The notes: a model not told the origin generated them from the sequence alone. Shown: positions 7,602 to 16,004, numbered from the stretch's first letter. The stretch: 64,000 bases of DNA from Flavobacterium sp. M31R6 (GCF_013284035.1 NZ_CP054141.1:4278001-4342000); one strand, 5' to 3'. Numbers and translations are program-made.

Positions 7602-7992
7602 TATGTCAAAAGCAGTATTTTTTAGCTAATTTTTTATTTTATTGGAAAAAATATTTTTATGGCTGTACTTAGAATAGACTGATATTTTCCTAATAATACT
7701 TTTATTACATTTAAAGCAAAAAACATGAAGCACAATTTAATAAAATTTCCAACGGAAAATGGTACAATTAATATAGATTATTGAATATGTTGATGCAAAT
7801 TCTTTGATAATTAAAATAATAGCAACGTTGTAGACAACATTAACGGCTATTTACCAAAATGTATTTTCTGTTTTTACCGAAACATATTCTCCGCTTTCCT
7901 GTTTTTTTGGAAGATAATGAATTTTAAGAATCTTGTAAGTTACTCCAACATCATAAAACCCACCTAGGAATAATTAATTAAAAAAGCTTATT
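7602..7992. other. Intergenic stretch with two decayed coding fragments
   Basis: This 391-bp stretch has no intact gene. On the plus strand, 7724-7786 starts MKHNLIKFPTENGTINIDY and stops; a one-base shift continues IEYVDANSLIIKIIATL to a stop near 7834. On the minus strand, 7964-7851 reads GGFYDVGVTYKILKIHYL then GEYVSVKTENTFW and stop, without a start codon. Both look like protein remnants, with low certainty. Confidence 0.35.
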
Positions 7993-8526
7993 TTATCCAA
8001 ACAGTTTAATAAAACTCTCAACTTCACGTTCAAAATCTTCGAATTCTGATTCTAAAATATAATACGAGCAGATTTGATCATTATCATCCAAGAATTTCAT
8101 AAGAGAACCATCTTCAAATTTAACCTGCAATCTTATGCCGTCTTCGTTTTCTGTTGATTCAATTATTTCATCTGCTTTATCATAATATCCAAAGTCTAAA
8201 CCCTTAAATAATGGAGCATCTTCGTCGAACCATTTATTATTGAACCTTTTTAATAAATCAAAATTATCAGATATCCTGCTGTTTAATTTTGTCACAAAAT
8301 CATATTCGGATTTGCTTCCGTCAAATTCAGATAAAAGAAAATTTAATACTGATATTTGGTAGCCTAGAGAACATTTTTTTAATTCATTATACCAATCAAG
8401 ATAAGATTGTTCGCGGTCATAAATATTCAATAAATCGAAATCATAAGTAAGTTCGCTCCATCCAATATCTACATATCGTTGAAACGGTTCCGCGAGAGAT
8501 TTTGTATATTCAATTACTCTATTCAT
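7993..8526 (-). CDS. Hypothetical acidic protein
   Basis: A 177-residue acidic protein (many Asp/Glu, aromatic-rich) with no signal peptide or recognised domain. It contains KFEDGSLMKFLDDNDQICSYY near residue 135, a beta-rich pattern seen in small SMI1/immunity-like proteins, but the resemblance is too weak to name. Last of three minus-strand genes (9310 to 7993) with gaps of 27 and 10 nt, probably transcribed from promoter copy 3. Function unknown. Confidence 0.55.
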   Translation of the reverse strand: MNRVIEYTKSLAEPFQRYVDIGWSELTYDFDLLNIYDREQSYLDWYNELKKCSLGYQISVLNFLLSEFDGSKSEYDFVTKLNSRISDNFDLLKRFNNKWFDEDAPLFKGLDFGYYDKADEIIESTENEDGIRLQVKFEDGSLMKFLDDNDQICSYYILESEFEDFEREVESFIKLFG

Positions 8527-8536
8527 TTTATTTTTT

Positions 8537-8929
8537 TTAAACAGTGTTACTTTTCATTTTAAGCAATAATTCTGCGTATTTCAATTTTTGCTCTTTCTGA
8601 AATGACCATATAGGGCCTACTTTATGCCCAATTGTACCACCTCTCTTTCTTGCTTCCTGAAGATACAAAAAAGAATGTATCACAAGTTCCTCCCATTTCA
8701 ATAACAATTCAATATGTATTTCGTTAGCGCGTTCGGAAGTAATTGAATCCAAAACAGGTTCCCATGTTTTTCTTTCATAAAATTGCTCCCACCTTTTCTT
8801 TTTTTCGGATTGGATGAGTTCAATTTCAACTAGGATAGGATTATTAAATGAAATCAATTTTGTTGTTTCAAGCAACAACATAAATTGATCCCAAGTTCTA
8901 AAAACATCTTCTTTTTTCTCGTCAATCAT
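8537..8929 (-). CDS. Hypothetical protein
   Basis: A 130-residue soluble helical protein, basic toward the C-terminus (RKRGGTIGHKVGPIWSFQKE). No family recognised. It starts 27 nt after the gene at 8957-9310 and ends 10 nt before the gene at 7993-8526, so it is the middle of a three-gene operon under GGGTTACC-type promoter copy 3. Tryptophan-rich segments (RTWDQFM, RWEQFYERKTWEP, LLKWEELV) suggest a helical bundle. Function unknown. Confidence 0.5.
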   Translation of the reverse strand: MIDEKKEDVFRTWDQFMLLLETTKLISFNNPILVEIELIQSEKKKRWEQFYERKTWEPVLDSITSERANEIHIELLLKWEELVIHSFLYLQEARKRGGTIGHKVGPIWSFQKEQKLKYAELLLKMKSNTV

Positions 8930-8956
8930 ATTTTTAATTTTTATTAAGGAAATAAT

Positions 8957-9310
8957 TTAATTAAACGAAAAATTGAGAAGCTTATCAAGTTCAATCTTTT
9001 CTTTATAAGGGATTAATAAAATATGTTTTGCCGTTGTTTGAATAGAAAACAGATGTTCAGGACTTCCCAAACTGAATGAGCCTCCGATAAATTCCTTATT
9101 TTCGTTAAAGTAAATCAATTGAAAGGGTGTGATTTCGGTTAAATCCAAAACAGTATTTAACTGTTCGTGTTTTATAGAAAACAAGTGAGACTGATTGTTG
9201 ATAATACCATGATTGCGGACAATAGTGGTCGTAAAATCAATTGCGATTAGGTTAATCGAAAGTGTTTGAATATTGTTTTCAAACTTTAAAATTATTTCAG
9301 AGGTATTCAT
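8957..9310 (-). CDS. Hypothetical protein behind promoter copy 3
   Basis: A 117-residue, beta-rich protein without signal peptide. The segment TPFQLIYFNENKEFIGGSF, with a following hydrophobic AKHILLIP, vaguely recalls the DUF192 layout (short polar turn, then a fold-closing strand), but its diagnostic residues are not convincing and no family is assigned. It is the first gene of a three-gene minus-strand operon. The start at 9310 lies 56 nt after the TATAAAT block of promoter copy 3. The CHAT gene ends 102 nt upstream, and the promoter element sits in that gap. Confidence 0.55.
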   Translation of the reverse strand: MNTSEIILKFENNIQTLSINLIAIDFTTTIVRNHGIINNQSHLFSIKHEQLNTVLDLTEITPFQLIYFNENKEFIGGSFSLGSPEHLFSIQTTAKHILLIPYKEKIELDKLLNFSFN

Positions 9311-9366
9311 ATTTTAAAAAAATTAAAAGATTATGCTTTTAAGGTAAAAGCGTTTATTATTTTTCT

Positions 9367-9399
9367 ATTTATACCAAATGCTTCAAAAGGTAACCCATA
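9367..9399 (-). promoter_or_regulatory. GGGTTACC-type promoter element, copy 3
   Basis: Reading the minus strand, TATGGGTTACCTTTT runs from 9399 to 9385 and TATAAAT from 9373 to 9367, the same 26-nt block-to-block offset as copies 1 and 4. It lies just after the CHAT gene stop and before the gene starting at 9310, so it gives the small-gene operon a promoter separate from the sigma/CHAT operon. Confidence 0.55.
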
Positions 9400-9412
9400 A
9401 AAAAATAAAAAT

Positions 9413-12400
9413 TTACTCCAACAACACAAATCCAGCCCAATAATAAGGCAATTGATATTTACTTTTTATGATATTCTGCGCTTTTTTAAGGGATTCTTTT
9501 TTTGAAAAACCCTTCAAATAAAACTCATAAAAATGCACCATTAATTCAGAAGTAGATTTATCGGGAACTTGCCACAAACTTACAATCATAGATTTTGCTC
9601 CAGCCAATTTAAATGCTCTTTGAAGTCCAAAAACGCCTTCACTTCCCTTAATAGAACCCAAACCTGTTTCACAAGCAGATAAAACAATTAAATCAACATT
9701 CGACAAATCCATTTGTGAAATTTCAAAAGAGTTTAATATTCCATCATTTTTAGTATCTGTAGAATTATTGTTTGCATTAGAAAAAATCAAACCACTTTTT
9801 AGCAGAACATTATCGATACTATTATCATCCAACCCATTAAACACACTACCAAAAGCATTATAAAATCCGTGGGTAGCAATATGGATGATATCAAAATTAC
9901 GACCATTAAGTTTTCTGAAATTTTCTTCAGAAGCGACATTCTGGGAGAAAACTGAAACTTTCTTTTCAGCCGTAGCTTCAAAAATTGACTTTATCCGATT
10001 AACTTCGTTTTTAGAGTATGGCAAAAAAGTATACTTTAATTTATTTGACCCAATTCTGTTTTGTGACTTTAAATTCTCATGGTTTTTGTTCTCACCATAA
10101 TTTATGTTTCCGAATAATGCGATACTGTACTTTTTTGAAGTTCCTTTTTTTATTTCTATAAGTTCTTTTGTGCTTCCTAAATAAGTAATATCAATATCTT
10201 TTTCATTCAATAATGCCGGAAATGAAATGGAATGGAGCAGGCCACTTACAGATAAATAAATCTTGTCATTGCTGGAGATTTTATTCTCAATATTTTTCCA
10301 AATCAAATTGCTTAATTTTTCTTTGTTTTTTAGATAAATAGAATTTATCCTTTCTTTAGTGTCACCTTTCTTATTTAGAATATTTGACAATTCACTTTCC
10401 AAAAATAATGGAATAACTTCTGGTAAATTGGAATTGTTTTTTATCAACAATGCGAAATAACCTCTGTCATTCTTTCCTGTTTTGTTTACTGGAACATTTA
10501 TTATTTCGATAGCAATTTCTTTTTCATCCAGTGAATTCTTAATGTCTTCCCATTTAATTGCAGTTGGATCTATAAAGTGATAATTTGAATCAGATGCTAT
10601 TTGTTCTATTAAGCCTCTTTGTTTTCTATTTAAATTATATTCGATTTCTTTCGATTTAGTATGAAGCAATTTTTCTTTTTCTTCTAAAAGACTTTGATAG
10701 CTCTTTTTTAAATTCGAATTAGCAACATTCAAATAAGATCGAATATTTTGATTGGAATACAAGGCAATGTTCTTTAAAGCTAAAGTATTATTATACAAAT
10801 GCGTTCCTGATTTTTCATTCCCTACATTAATGTAAATACTGTTTATTATCTCAAATTTTCTTTCAGTATTTATTGAAAAACTCACTTTCTCATCTTCGGT
10901 AAGAAAAAAATAGTTATCCGTTAATTTTTGATAATAATATTTTTCAAGTTCTTCAAGAGTAGACTGATTTGCATTTTTATTCGATTCAACAGATGTCGAA
11001 TTCAATAAAGTACTATAATACAGATCTTTATTTATTTCTTTATTCGGTTTTAAAATAGACAAAGCTTCATTGTAATTTTTTTGTGCCAAATGAAAATTTC
11101 CTATGCTACCGTAAAAACTAGCCAATTGATTCAAAGACACCAGATATTCAGAACTATTTCCTCCTGATTTTTCTTTGGTTATTTGTACTAATTCTTTAAA
11201 ACAATTTTCGGATTCCTTAAATAGTTCGTCATTCAAATTTGGCTTATCTGAAAAGAATCCTTTTACTTTTTGCCACCAGTTTTTATCTATAATTGCTTCA
11301 TTTCCACGATTGTTTAATGCAGAAGAATAACAGTAGCTAGCTTTTGTAGATAAATACAGACTGTAAATTGCTTTCTTTTGTTTTTTTTCAGCAATAGGAA
11401 TGGATTTTAATAATAAACCAGAAGCTTTTTCAAAATTTTGAAAATATAATTCACTTGCCGTGGCAAGCAAAAGGAGGCCTAAATAATTAGATGAAGTTTT
11501 ACTTAAATCCGTTTTTTCATAAAGCGTAAGATTTTCTAATTGAAGTCTCATAGCTTTAGATATATCTCCAACCCTTAAAGCTTGATCACCAAAGAGCATG
11601 TTGCTGTTTATGATATAATAAACATCTTCTTGGTCAGAGTTTTTATTTAGCTCATTAAGTTTGCTGAAATAATTTTCCGCCTTGATATAGTTTCCTTTTT
11701 GCAAATTAATCTCGGCCAATGAAAGAGTTGGAAATATTGCTAAATTATTCTTCTCCTGTTTTAACAAATCAGAATTTACCAATTCCAATCCTGCATTAAA
11801 TAACGATTCAGATTTTAAAATAAATTTTTGGTCTGACTTTAAACAATGAGCATAGCTGACTAATGCAGAATATTTGTTTATTAGTTTTTGTTTTCTGTCA
11901 AAATTCGATTTACTATATAGCTTAGTAAGAAAAAGATAGTTTGGTATTTCACTCCTATTTGTCTCTTTTTCGTAGGATGACTTTGCATATTCAAAAGCTG
12001 AATTTTTATCACCTTCTTGTAAATATTCTTCTGTTTTATTAAGATTACTATATTTATCAGAAAGATTTTTCGAGATATATAATGAAAAACCTGAAGAATA
12101 AAAATAGTTAAAAATAGACATAACTACCCCCAATAATAAAACTCCAAATAGTTGTATGAATTCTTTCTTATTAGCTTGTTTTTTTAAAATTGAAATTAAT
12201 GAGGAAATCAATAAACCAATAATGATGATTACAAAAACTAATATGAATAGTGCAAAAATAGCTATTCGCAATAACTCCCAAAAATAGTTGAATCCCCAAA
12301 AACCTTCTGGATTAGCAATGTACCATATCAAATATAAAAAGTTGATAACCAAATACATTACAAACAGAAATACTAATAGATTTAAAATAGTAGTAGCTTT

Positions 12401-12430
12401 CTTTTTAACATAATCAAGATTTAAAACCAT
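9413..12430 (-). CDS. CHAT-domain (caspase-like) protein with membrane anchor and TPRs
   Basis: A 1005-residue protein. The N-terminus has three hydrophobic segments (about 13-35, 50-76, 90-110), so it is a membrane protein. Residues about 115-560 are helical tetratricopeptide-like repeats (for example GDKNSAFEYAKSSYEKE, GNYIKAENYFSKLNELN), followed by a charged coiled coil. The last 300 residues are a CHAT domain: HIATHGFY with the catalytic His near 854 and LSACETGLG with the catalytic Cys near 920, then GVFGLQRAFKLAGAKSMIVSLW. CHAT proteins are caspase/separase-fold peptidases. It starts 10 nt inside the end of the TPR gene and forms an operon with the ECF sigma factor. Both catalytic residues are present, so activity is likely; the substrate is unknown. 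Confidence 0.9.
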   Translation of the reverse strand: MVLNLDYVKKKATTILNLLVFLFVMYLVINFLYLIWYIANPEGFWGFNYFWELLRIAIFALFILVFVIIIIGLLISSLISILKKQANKKEFIQLFGVLLLGVVMSIFNYFYSSGFSLYISKNLSDKYSNLNKTEEYLQEGDKNSAFEYAKSSYEKETNRSEIPNYLFLTKLYSKSNFDRKQKLINKYSALVSYAHCLKSDQKFILKSESLFNAGLELVNSDLLKQEKNNLAIFPTLSLAEINLQKGNYIKAENYFSKLNELNKNSDQEDVYYIINSNMLFGDQALRVGDISKAMRLQLENLTLYEKTDLSKTSSNYLGLLLLATASELYFQNFEKASGLLLKSIPIAEKKQKKAIYSLYLSTKASYCYSSALNNRGNEAIIDKNWWQKVKGFFSDKPNLNDELFKESENCFKELVQITKEKSGGNSSEYLVSLNQLASFYGSIGNFHLAQKNYNEALSILKPNKEINKDLYYSTLLNSTSVESNKNANQSTLEELEKYYYQKLTDNYFFLTEDEKVSFSINTERKFEIINSIYINVGNEKSGTHLYNNTLALKNIALYSNQNIRSYLNVANSNLKKSYQSLLEEKEKLLHTKSKEIEYNLNRKQRGLIEQIASDSNYHFIDPTAIKWEDIKNSLDEKEIAIEIINVPVNKTGKNDRGYFALLIKNNSNLPEVIPLFLESELSNILNKKGDTKERINSIYLKNKEKLSNLIWKNIENKISSNDKIYLSVSGLLHSISFPALLNEKDIDITYLGSTKELIEIKKGTSKKYSIALFGNINYGENKNHENLKSQNRIGSNKLKYTFLPYSKNEVNRIKSIFEATAEKKVSVFSQNVASEENFRKLNGRNFDIIHIATHGFYNAFGSVFNGLDDNSIDNVLLKSGLIFSNANNNSTDTKNDGILNSFEISQMDLSNVDLIVLSACETGLGSIKGSEGVFGLQRAFKLAGAKSMIVSLWQVPDKSTSELMVHFYEFYLKGFSKKESLKKAQNIIKSKYQLPYYWAGFVLLE

Positions 12431-13560
12431 CTCATATTGTCTAAAATTTCCTGTGCTGTATTTGAATATTTACTATTTGTATGAACTAGAGAAATTAATA
12501 AATCTTTTGCTTTCCTCTTTTCGTTTTGATTGATGTAGCCCAAAGCTAAATGAAACTTTACTTCATCTGCAAATTCATAATTGGCTATTGTACTAAGATA
12601 TTCTAAATTAGAAACTGCTTGATTTACTTCATCTGTTTTTAATTGGGCTATTGCTAGAAACAATAAAAGCTGATTGTTTTTTTCTTTAGGGTTTAAAGTA
12701 ATCAGCAATTGTTTTGATTTTTCAAAATTGTTGTTTTTAAACAACTCAATCGCTTCCATTGCTTCATCAGTTTCTGATTTTGTATAATTTTGGAATAAGA
12801 TTTCTCCTCCTCTTACGTCTCCTGATTCAGAAATTGTTGCCATTTTTTGATAATCTATAGACTGGATAATTGATTCGTCAGAATTATATTGGGAAAAAAG
12901 GTTCTCATTAGATAACTTATTAGGTTGCCAAATCATAAATCCAATAATAAAAATTGCAACTATACTGGCATATTTCATCCAAGACAAAGAAATGACTTTC
13001 GTTTTCTCTTTTTCATTGGTCAACATAGAAATTACAGGTACAGAATCTTGTTCCTCTAATTCGCTATCCCATTGCTTAAACTTAGCTTTCAAGTCTTCAC
13101 GTCCTTGTTTTTTCGCAACACGGATAATGTCATCTTCAGAGAGTTCAAAAGCCAGGCGATCATACGAATTTGGCAAATCTTCCTTTATTCGTTGTCGTTC
13201 CACCTTTTTAATGGCTTGTTCCAATGTTTGAAAAAACTGTATTTCCTTTAAAAAAATTGCATTACCGGTTTTAAGCAAATATTCCGTTGCTCCTGACGAC
13301 CGTCCTAACACATAACTTTCGGCCAAATCTTTTATGAATTTCGAATAAAAAACGGATAATTTAGATATTACCTTTTCAGGATCAGATAATTCTAAACTAT
13401 AAATAGAAACATAAACCGGCTTTGTGTCTTCATCAATATGTAATAAACCGGTAGTTAATTTTTTCCAAAAAACGGCATCACATTTTTCCAAGGAAAACTT
13501 TGGATCTTTTTCCAATTGGGGGAAAACGATATTTTTTACAATTTCAATAGCTGTTTTCAT
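12421..13560 (-). CDS. Single-pass membrane protein with TPR-like C-terminus (probable sigma-factor partner)
   Basis: A 379-residue protein. Residues 1-190 are soluble and helical, a single transmembrane helix lies at about 194-211 (MKYASIVAIFIIGFMIW), and residues 260-375 are TPR-like helices (ALGYINQNEKRKAKDLLISL). The cytoplasm-helix-outside layout, and its position 2 nt after an ECF sigma gene and overlapping a CHAT gene by 10 nt, fit an anti-sigma or signalling partner. It has no recognised zinc anti-sigma motif (HxxxCxxC). The regulatory role is inferred from context. It may transmit a signal between membrane, sigma factor and CHAT protease. Confidence 0.7.
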   Translation of the reverse strand: MKTAIEIVKNIVFPQLEKDPKFSLEKCDAVFWKKLTTGLLHIDEDTKPVYVSIYSLELSDPEKVISKLSVFYSKFIKDLAESYVLGRSSGATEYLLKTGNAIFLKEIQFFQTLEQAIKKVERQRIKEDLPNSYDRLAFELSEDDIIRVAKKQGREDLKAKFKQWDSELEEQDSVPVISMLTNEKEKTKVISLSWMKYASIVAIFIIGFMIWQPNKLSNENLFSQYNSDESIIQSIDYQKMATISESGDVRGGEILFQNYTKSETDEAMEAIELFKNNNFEKSKQLLITLNPKEKNNQLLLFLAIAQLKTDEVNQAVSNLEYLSTIANYEFADEVKFHLALGYINQNEKRKAKDLLISLVHTNSKYSNTAQEILDNMRWF

Positions 13561-13562
13561 TT

Positions 13563-14192
13563 CTAAGCATTCAATACATTAAAAGCTATTTTCTCTAATC
13601 GTTTTTGGCATTTTGCCTTTTGGTTTTTAGTATTATCAGAATTACTGTACCCAAAATGCTGGGTCAATTCATTCATTGATTTTTTATGGTACCAAAATAA
13701 AGTCAGCATTTCGTAACAATGACCTCCAGCTTCTTTTATCGTCAATAAAGCACGTTCAATTGCCGTAAATTGCGATTCCTTTGGGTCTTCTATTTCATCC
13801 AAAGAATCGGTAATACTGGATTTATAACCCATTGGATTTTCATCGTCGTCATCTTTTCTACCATCAGCGTCATAATCAGAATACAACTTCTCCTTGCCCA
13901 ATTTATTTAACAACTGAAAACGGCAAACGGAATTCAAATAAGTTTGTAAGGATGCGGTTAATTCAAAATCCCCTTTGATGATTTTTTCATACAAAACCAA
14001 CATCGAATCATGAAAAACATCATCCAGTTCATAATCGCTTTTCGTTCCATGGGTCATTTTTCGCATAAACTGAATGCTATACGATTTACATCGCTTGTAA
14101 ACTTCTCCGAGGTAATCTTGATTTTGGTGTATCAGTTTTACTAATTCAGCATCTGTCAAATGTTGAAACTTTGTTGTAGTAATTTGTGGCAT
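13563..14192 (-). CDS. ECF-type RNA polymerase sigma factor
   Basis: A 209-residue sigma-70 family protein. Region 2 spans about 15-100 (LTDAELVKLIHQNQ, DVFHDSMLVLYEKI, LTASLQTYLNSVCRFQ). An acidic linker (YDADGRKDDDDENP) precedes region 4 at about 145-205, with the helix-turn-helix around KKSMNELTQHFGYSN and ARG/LYS-rich NQKAKCQKRLEKI. The layout is that of ECF sigma factors in Bacteroidota paired with TPR/CHAT genes. It heads a three-gene operon. It is the best candidate to read the GGGTTACC-type promoters at 2887, 3597, 9399 and 15330, although no such element precedes its own gene. Confidence 0.85.
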   Translation of the reverse strand: MPQITTTKFQHLTDAELVKLIHQNQDYLGEVYKRCKSYSIQFMRKMTHGTKSDYELDDVFHDSMLVLYEKIIKGDFELTASLQTYLNSVCRFQLLNKLGKEKLYSDYDADGRKDDDDENPMGYKSSITDSLDEIEDPKESQFTAIERALLTIKEAGGHCYEMLTLFWYHKKSMNELTQHFGYSNSDNTKNQKAKCQKRLEKIAFNVLNA

Positions 14193-14295
14193 TTATAGAA
14201 TATTTTGCAAGTCGTATTTAATCGTCACAAAATAAGAATTATTTTTTTGATTAAGCCCCAATTACAGAAAGAATCACCTTTATGGCCTAGAATAA

Positions 14296-14341
14296 AAACA
14301 ATAACAATCTCTCAAATTATTTCGAGAGATTGTTATTGTTT
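14296..14341. terminator. 18-bp perfect hairpin terminator after lipoprotein gene
   Basis: Arms at 14296-14313 and 14324-14341 pair perfectly over 18 bp (core AATCTCTC / GAGAGATT) around a 10-nt loop. On the minus strand it starts 7 nt after the lipoprotein stop. With A/T flanks it could also stop transcription from the other side. Confidence 0.75.
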
Positions 14342-14347
14342 ACAGAC

Positions 14348-14755
14348 TTACTGTTTAATAAAAACGGAACCGCTAACAGCTGTCCATTCAATTTTATTAT
14401 TGGCCAATTTTCTAAACGAATAAATCACTGATTGGCCTGCATAATACTTTATTTCGGCAGTATAAGTAGTCTCCGTAGTAGTTTCTGTTACAGTAACAGA
14501 ATTGCCAGGTTGTCTCATTTGATTTACGTAATCCTGTTGGCATTGTTTGGCAATGCCTGAATTAGTGAAACAAAAATCATTTGTTGAGAAGCTAAATGTT
14601 ACACCGGCGACTCCTGGGAGACTGCTTTGTTGTTCCCATACGCCTTGAATCCAAGCTGGAGGATGAAAATCTGAATTAGAAGAATTGGTATTGTCATCAG
14701 AATTGGAACAGGAAAATAATAAGAAGATGCCAAATAAGAAGAGTAATTTTTTCAT
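14348..14755 (-). CDS. Small lipoprotein of unknown function
   Basis: A 135-residue protein with a lipoprotein signal peptide MKKLLFLFGIFLLFSC (acylated Cys16), a Ser/Asn/Asp linker (SNSDDNTNSSNSD) typical of Bacteroidota lipoproteins, then a beta-rich body. WIQGVWEQQ and SFSTNDFCF recall lipocalin-like small lipoproteins, and VTVTETTTETTYTAEI is a Thr-rich strand. Acidic residues after Cys (SNSDD) would favour surface export. It follows the secreted Tyr/Thr-rich gene by 76 nt, with a palindrome between them. A strong terminator follows. Family not recognised with certainty. Confidence 0.7.
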   Translation of the reverse strand: MKKLLFLFGIFLLFSCSNSDDNTNSSNSDFHPPAWIQGVWEQQSSLPGVAGVTFSFSTNDFCFTNSGIAKQCQQDYVNQMRQPGNSVTVTETTTETTYTAEIKYYAGQSVIYSFRKLANNKIEWTAVSGSVFIKQ

Positions 14756-14775
14756 GCTAAGTAATTTTTAAATTT

Positions 14776-14794
14776 CTTGCTAACAGTTGGCAAG
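14776..14794. repeat. Near-perfect palindrome in leader of lipoprotein gene
   Basis: CTTGCTAACAGTTGGCAAG pairs with itself in eight of nine positions around a central A. It lies 21 nt upstream of the ATG at 14755 and 38 nt after the stop of the preceding gene. It may be an operator or a leader hairpin. Confidence 0.35.
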
Positions 14795-14831
14795 AGATTG
14801 ACAATAATTGATTTAGAGCTTTTTTTTAATT

Positions 14832-15254
14832 TTAGTTAACGTATGACTTGTTTCCGTTGCTGTTGATATAATACGTTCCGCCTCTTGGCCCTGTATAGAT
14901 GGTTGGAGATGTACTATAACTTGGAGTTGAATAAGTTGTTGTAGGTGCTGTATATGTGGGAGTATAAGTAGGAGCCGAATAAGTACTAGTATTGCTATAA
15001 GTTGGAGCACTGTAATTACTAGAAGTAGTTCTTGTCGTCGTGTAACCGTCTCTCGGTTTTGTTCCTGCTTCTCCAGTGTATGGATTCACATTTCCAATGG
15101 TACTATAATTGTCATTTCGGGTGTAATTTGGCACTGTTCTTTGATGCGGTTGAACATATGTGCCATTACTTCTGTAATATCCTCTAACGGAAACTTGGGC
15201 AAAAGATAAAACTGTAGTAAATAAAAAAGCGATAAGGAAAAGTAAATTTTTCAT
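14832..15254 (-). CDS. Secreted Tyr/Ser/Thr-rich protein with repeat and adaptor-like motifs
   Basis: A 140-residue protein with signal peptide MKNLLFLIAFLFTTVLSFAQ. The mature N-terminus VRGYYRSNGTYVQPHQRT matches a short motif (GYYRxNGTYVxPHxRT) found in many small secreted bacterial proteins. The middle is low-complexity (repeated SAPTY, TYSTPSYS). The C-terminal IYTGPRGGTYYINSNGNK resembles the small PBCV-type basic adaptor motif (YTGPRGGxYYINSNGxK). Periplasmic or surface location is expected. Its promoter appears to be GGGTTACC-type copy 4, with TATTAAT ending 43 nt before the ATG, which ties it to the ECF/CHAT region. Confidence 0.7.
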   Translation of the reverse strand: MKNLLFLIAFLFTTVLSFAQVSVRGYYRSNGTYVQPHQRTVPNYTRNDNYSTIGNVNPYTGEAGTKPRDGYTTTRTTSSNYSAPTYSNTSTYSAPTYTPTYTAPTTTYSTPSYSTSPTIYTGPRGGTYYINSNGNKSYVN

Positions 15255-15297
15255 AATAAGTAAATTTAAAATTGTTAATGTTTATTTGTTTATACTC

Positions 15298-15330
15298 ATT
15301 AATAAGGGAACAGTAAAAAGGTAACCCTCG
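15298..15330 (-). promoter_or_regulatory. GGGTTACC-type promoter element, copy 4
   Basis: On the minus strand CGAGGGTTACCTTTT runs 15330-15316 and TATTAAT 15304-15298, the same offset as copies 1 and 3. It directs transcription to the secreted protein starting at 15254. Upstream of it sits a 21-bp hairpin that could shield it from read-through. Confidence 0.55.
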
Positions 15331-15333
15331 ATT

Positions 15334-15385
15334 TTATTTTATTTTCACTTAAAACATAAAAATCTTTTAAGTGAAAATAAAATAA
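15334..15385. repeat. 21-bp perfect inverted repeat upstream of promoter copy 4
   Basis: Arms at 15334-15354 and 15365-15385 are perfect reverse complements (core TTTTCACTTAAAA) around a 10-nt loop. The inner arm ends four bases from the promoter element. It may act as a bidirectional terminator or insulating hairpin; no gene ends nearby. Confidence 0.55.
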
Positions 15386-15690
15386 CAGTGAATTGTAATA
15401 TTACAGCAACAGCAATTTTTTCTGAAGACAAATGGAAAATCTTAAAATTAGAAAAAGTATAAGCCACCGCATCTGATAACATCTTTGCAGTTTTTTCCAA
15501 AATCAAAACGACACGAGAATAAACAGACTAACAACCACTGAAAAAATAAGAAGGAGGGATAACTGCTTGGGAATATTGCAGAATTACTTACTTTTAAGTT
15601 GGTTTTGTACTTATAAAATTAGTATTTTACCCAAAAAATTGTGCTTCCTTAATCCGCCACATCACCAAAAGATCAAACGCTATGTATCGC

Positions 15691-15847
15691 TTTATCTATA
15701 AAAAGAGAAAATGCTGAATTCGATATTTTTTTACAAAGTAATATGCGATAAAAGACTTACTTTTGTCAATTAATTTCAAACGTATAACCTTTGAAAAAAA
15801 GTCAAAATCGGTATTAGGAGTTCGATTGTTGTCCCTGACAGCCCACA
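15691..15847. repeat. Left copy of long direct repeat flanking the AbiE/TOTE island
   Basis: About 157 bp resembling 22207-22364. The last 75 bp (15773-15847) are identical to 22290-22364, ending CCCTGACAGCCCACA; the earlier part diverges with small indels. Each copy is directly followed by a different rho-independent hairpin. The pair brackets the AbiEi/AbiEii, TOTE and truncated genes, consistent with duplication on insertion or recombination between repeats. Confidence 0.8.
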
Positions 15848-15856
15848 TAAAAGACA

Positions 15857-15893
15857 AACAAAGCCACTGGATGACAGTGGCTTTGTTTTTTTT
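15857..15893 (+). terminator. Terminator-type hairpin after left repeat
   Basis: A 13-bp perfect stem AACAAAGCCACTG / CAGTGGCTTTGTT with a 5-nt loop is followed by a T-run. No annotated gene precedes it on the plus strand, so the repeat upstream may itself be transcribed. Confidence 0.7.
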
Positions 15894-16004
15894 CAAAACT
15901 TTTAAGTCTATTTGTTGACACTAGTCTTAAAAATAGGATTAAGCATAAAACTTGGAAACATATTTTTTTTAACATTCTCAATTTTTAAAATATTCTTTTA
16001 TAGT

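Noticed and set aside
15810..15847. Possible tRNA 3' end in the repeat (GTTCGATTG, then CCCTGACAGCCCACA).
   Set aside because: No T-stem pairs around the GTTCGA, and no acceptor-stem partner is found upstream; a tRNA relic cannot be supported.
15696..15896. Minus-strand frame of 66 residues over the left repeat.
   Set aside because: It runs through a terminator hairpin and the long repeat, and its product matches no protein pattern.
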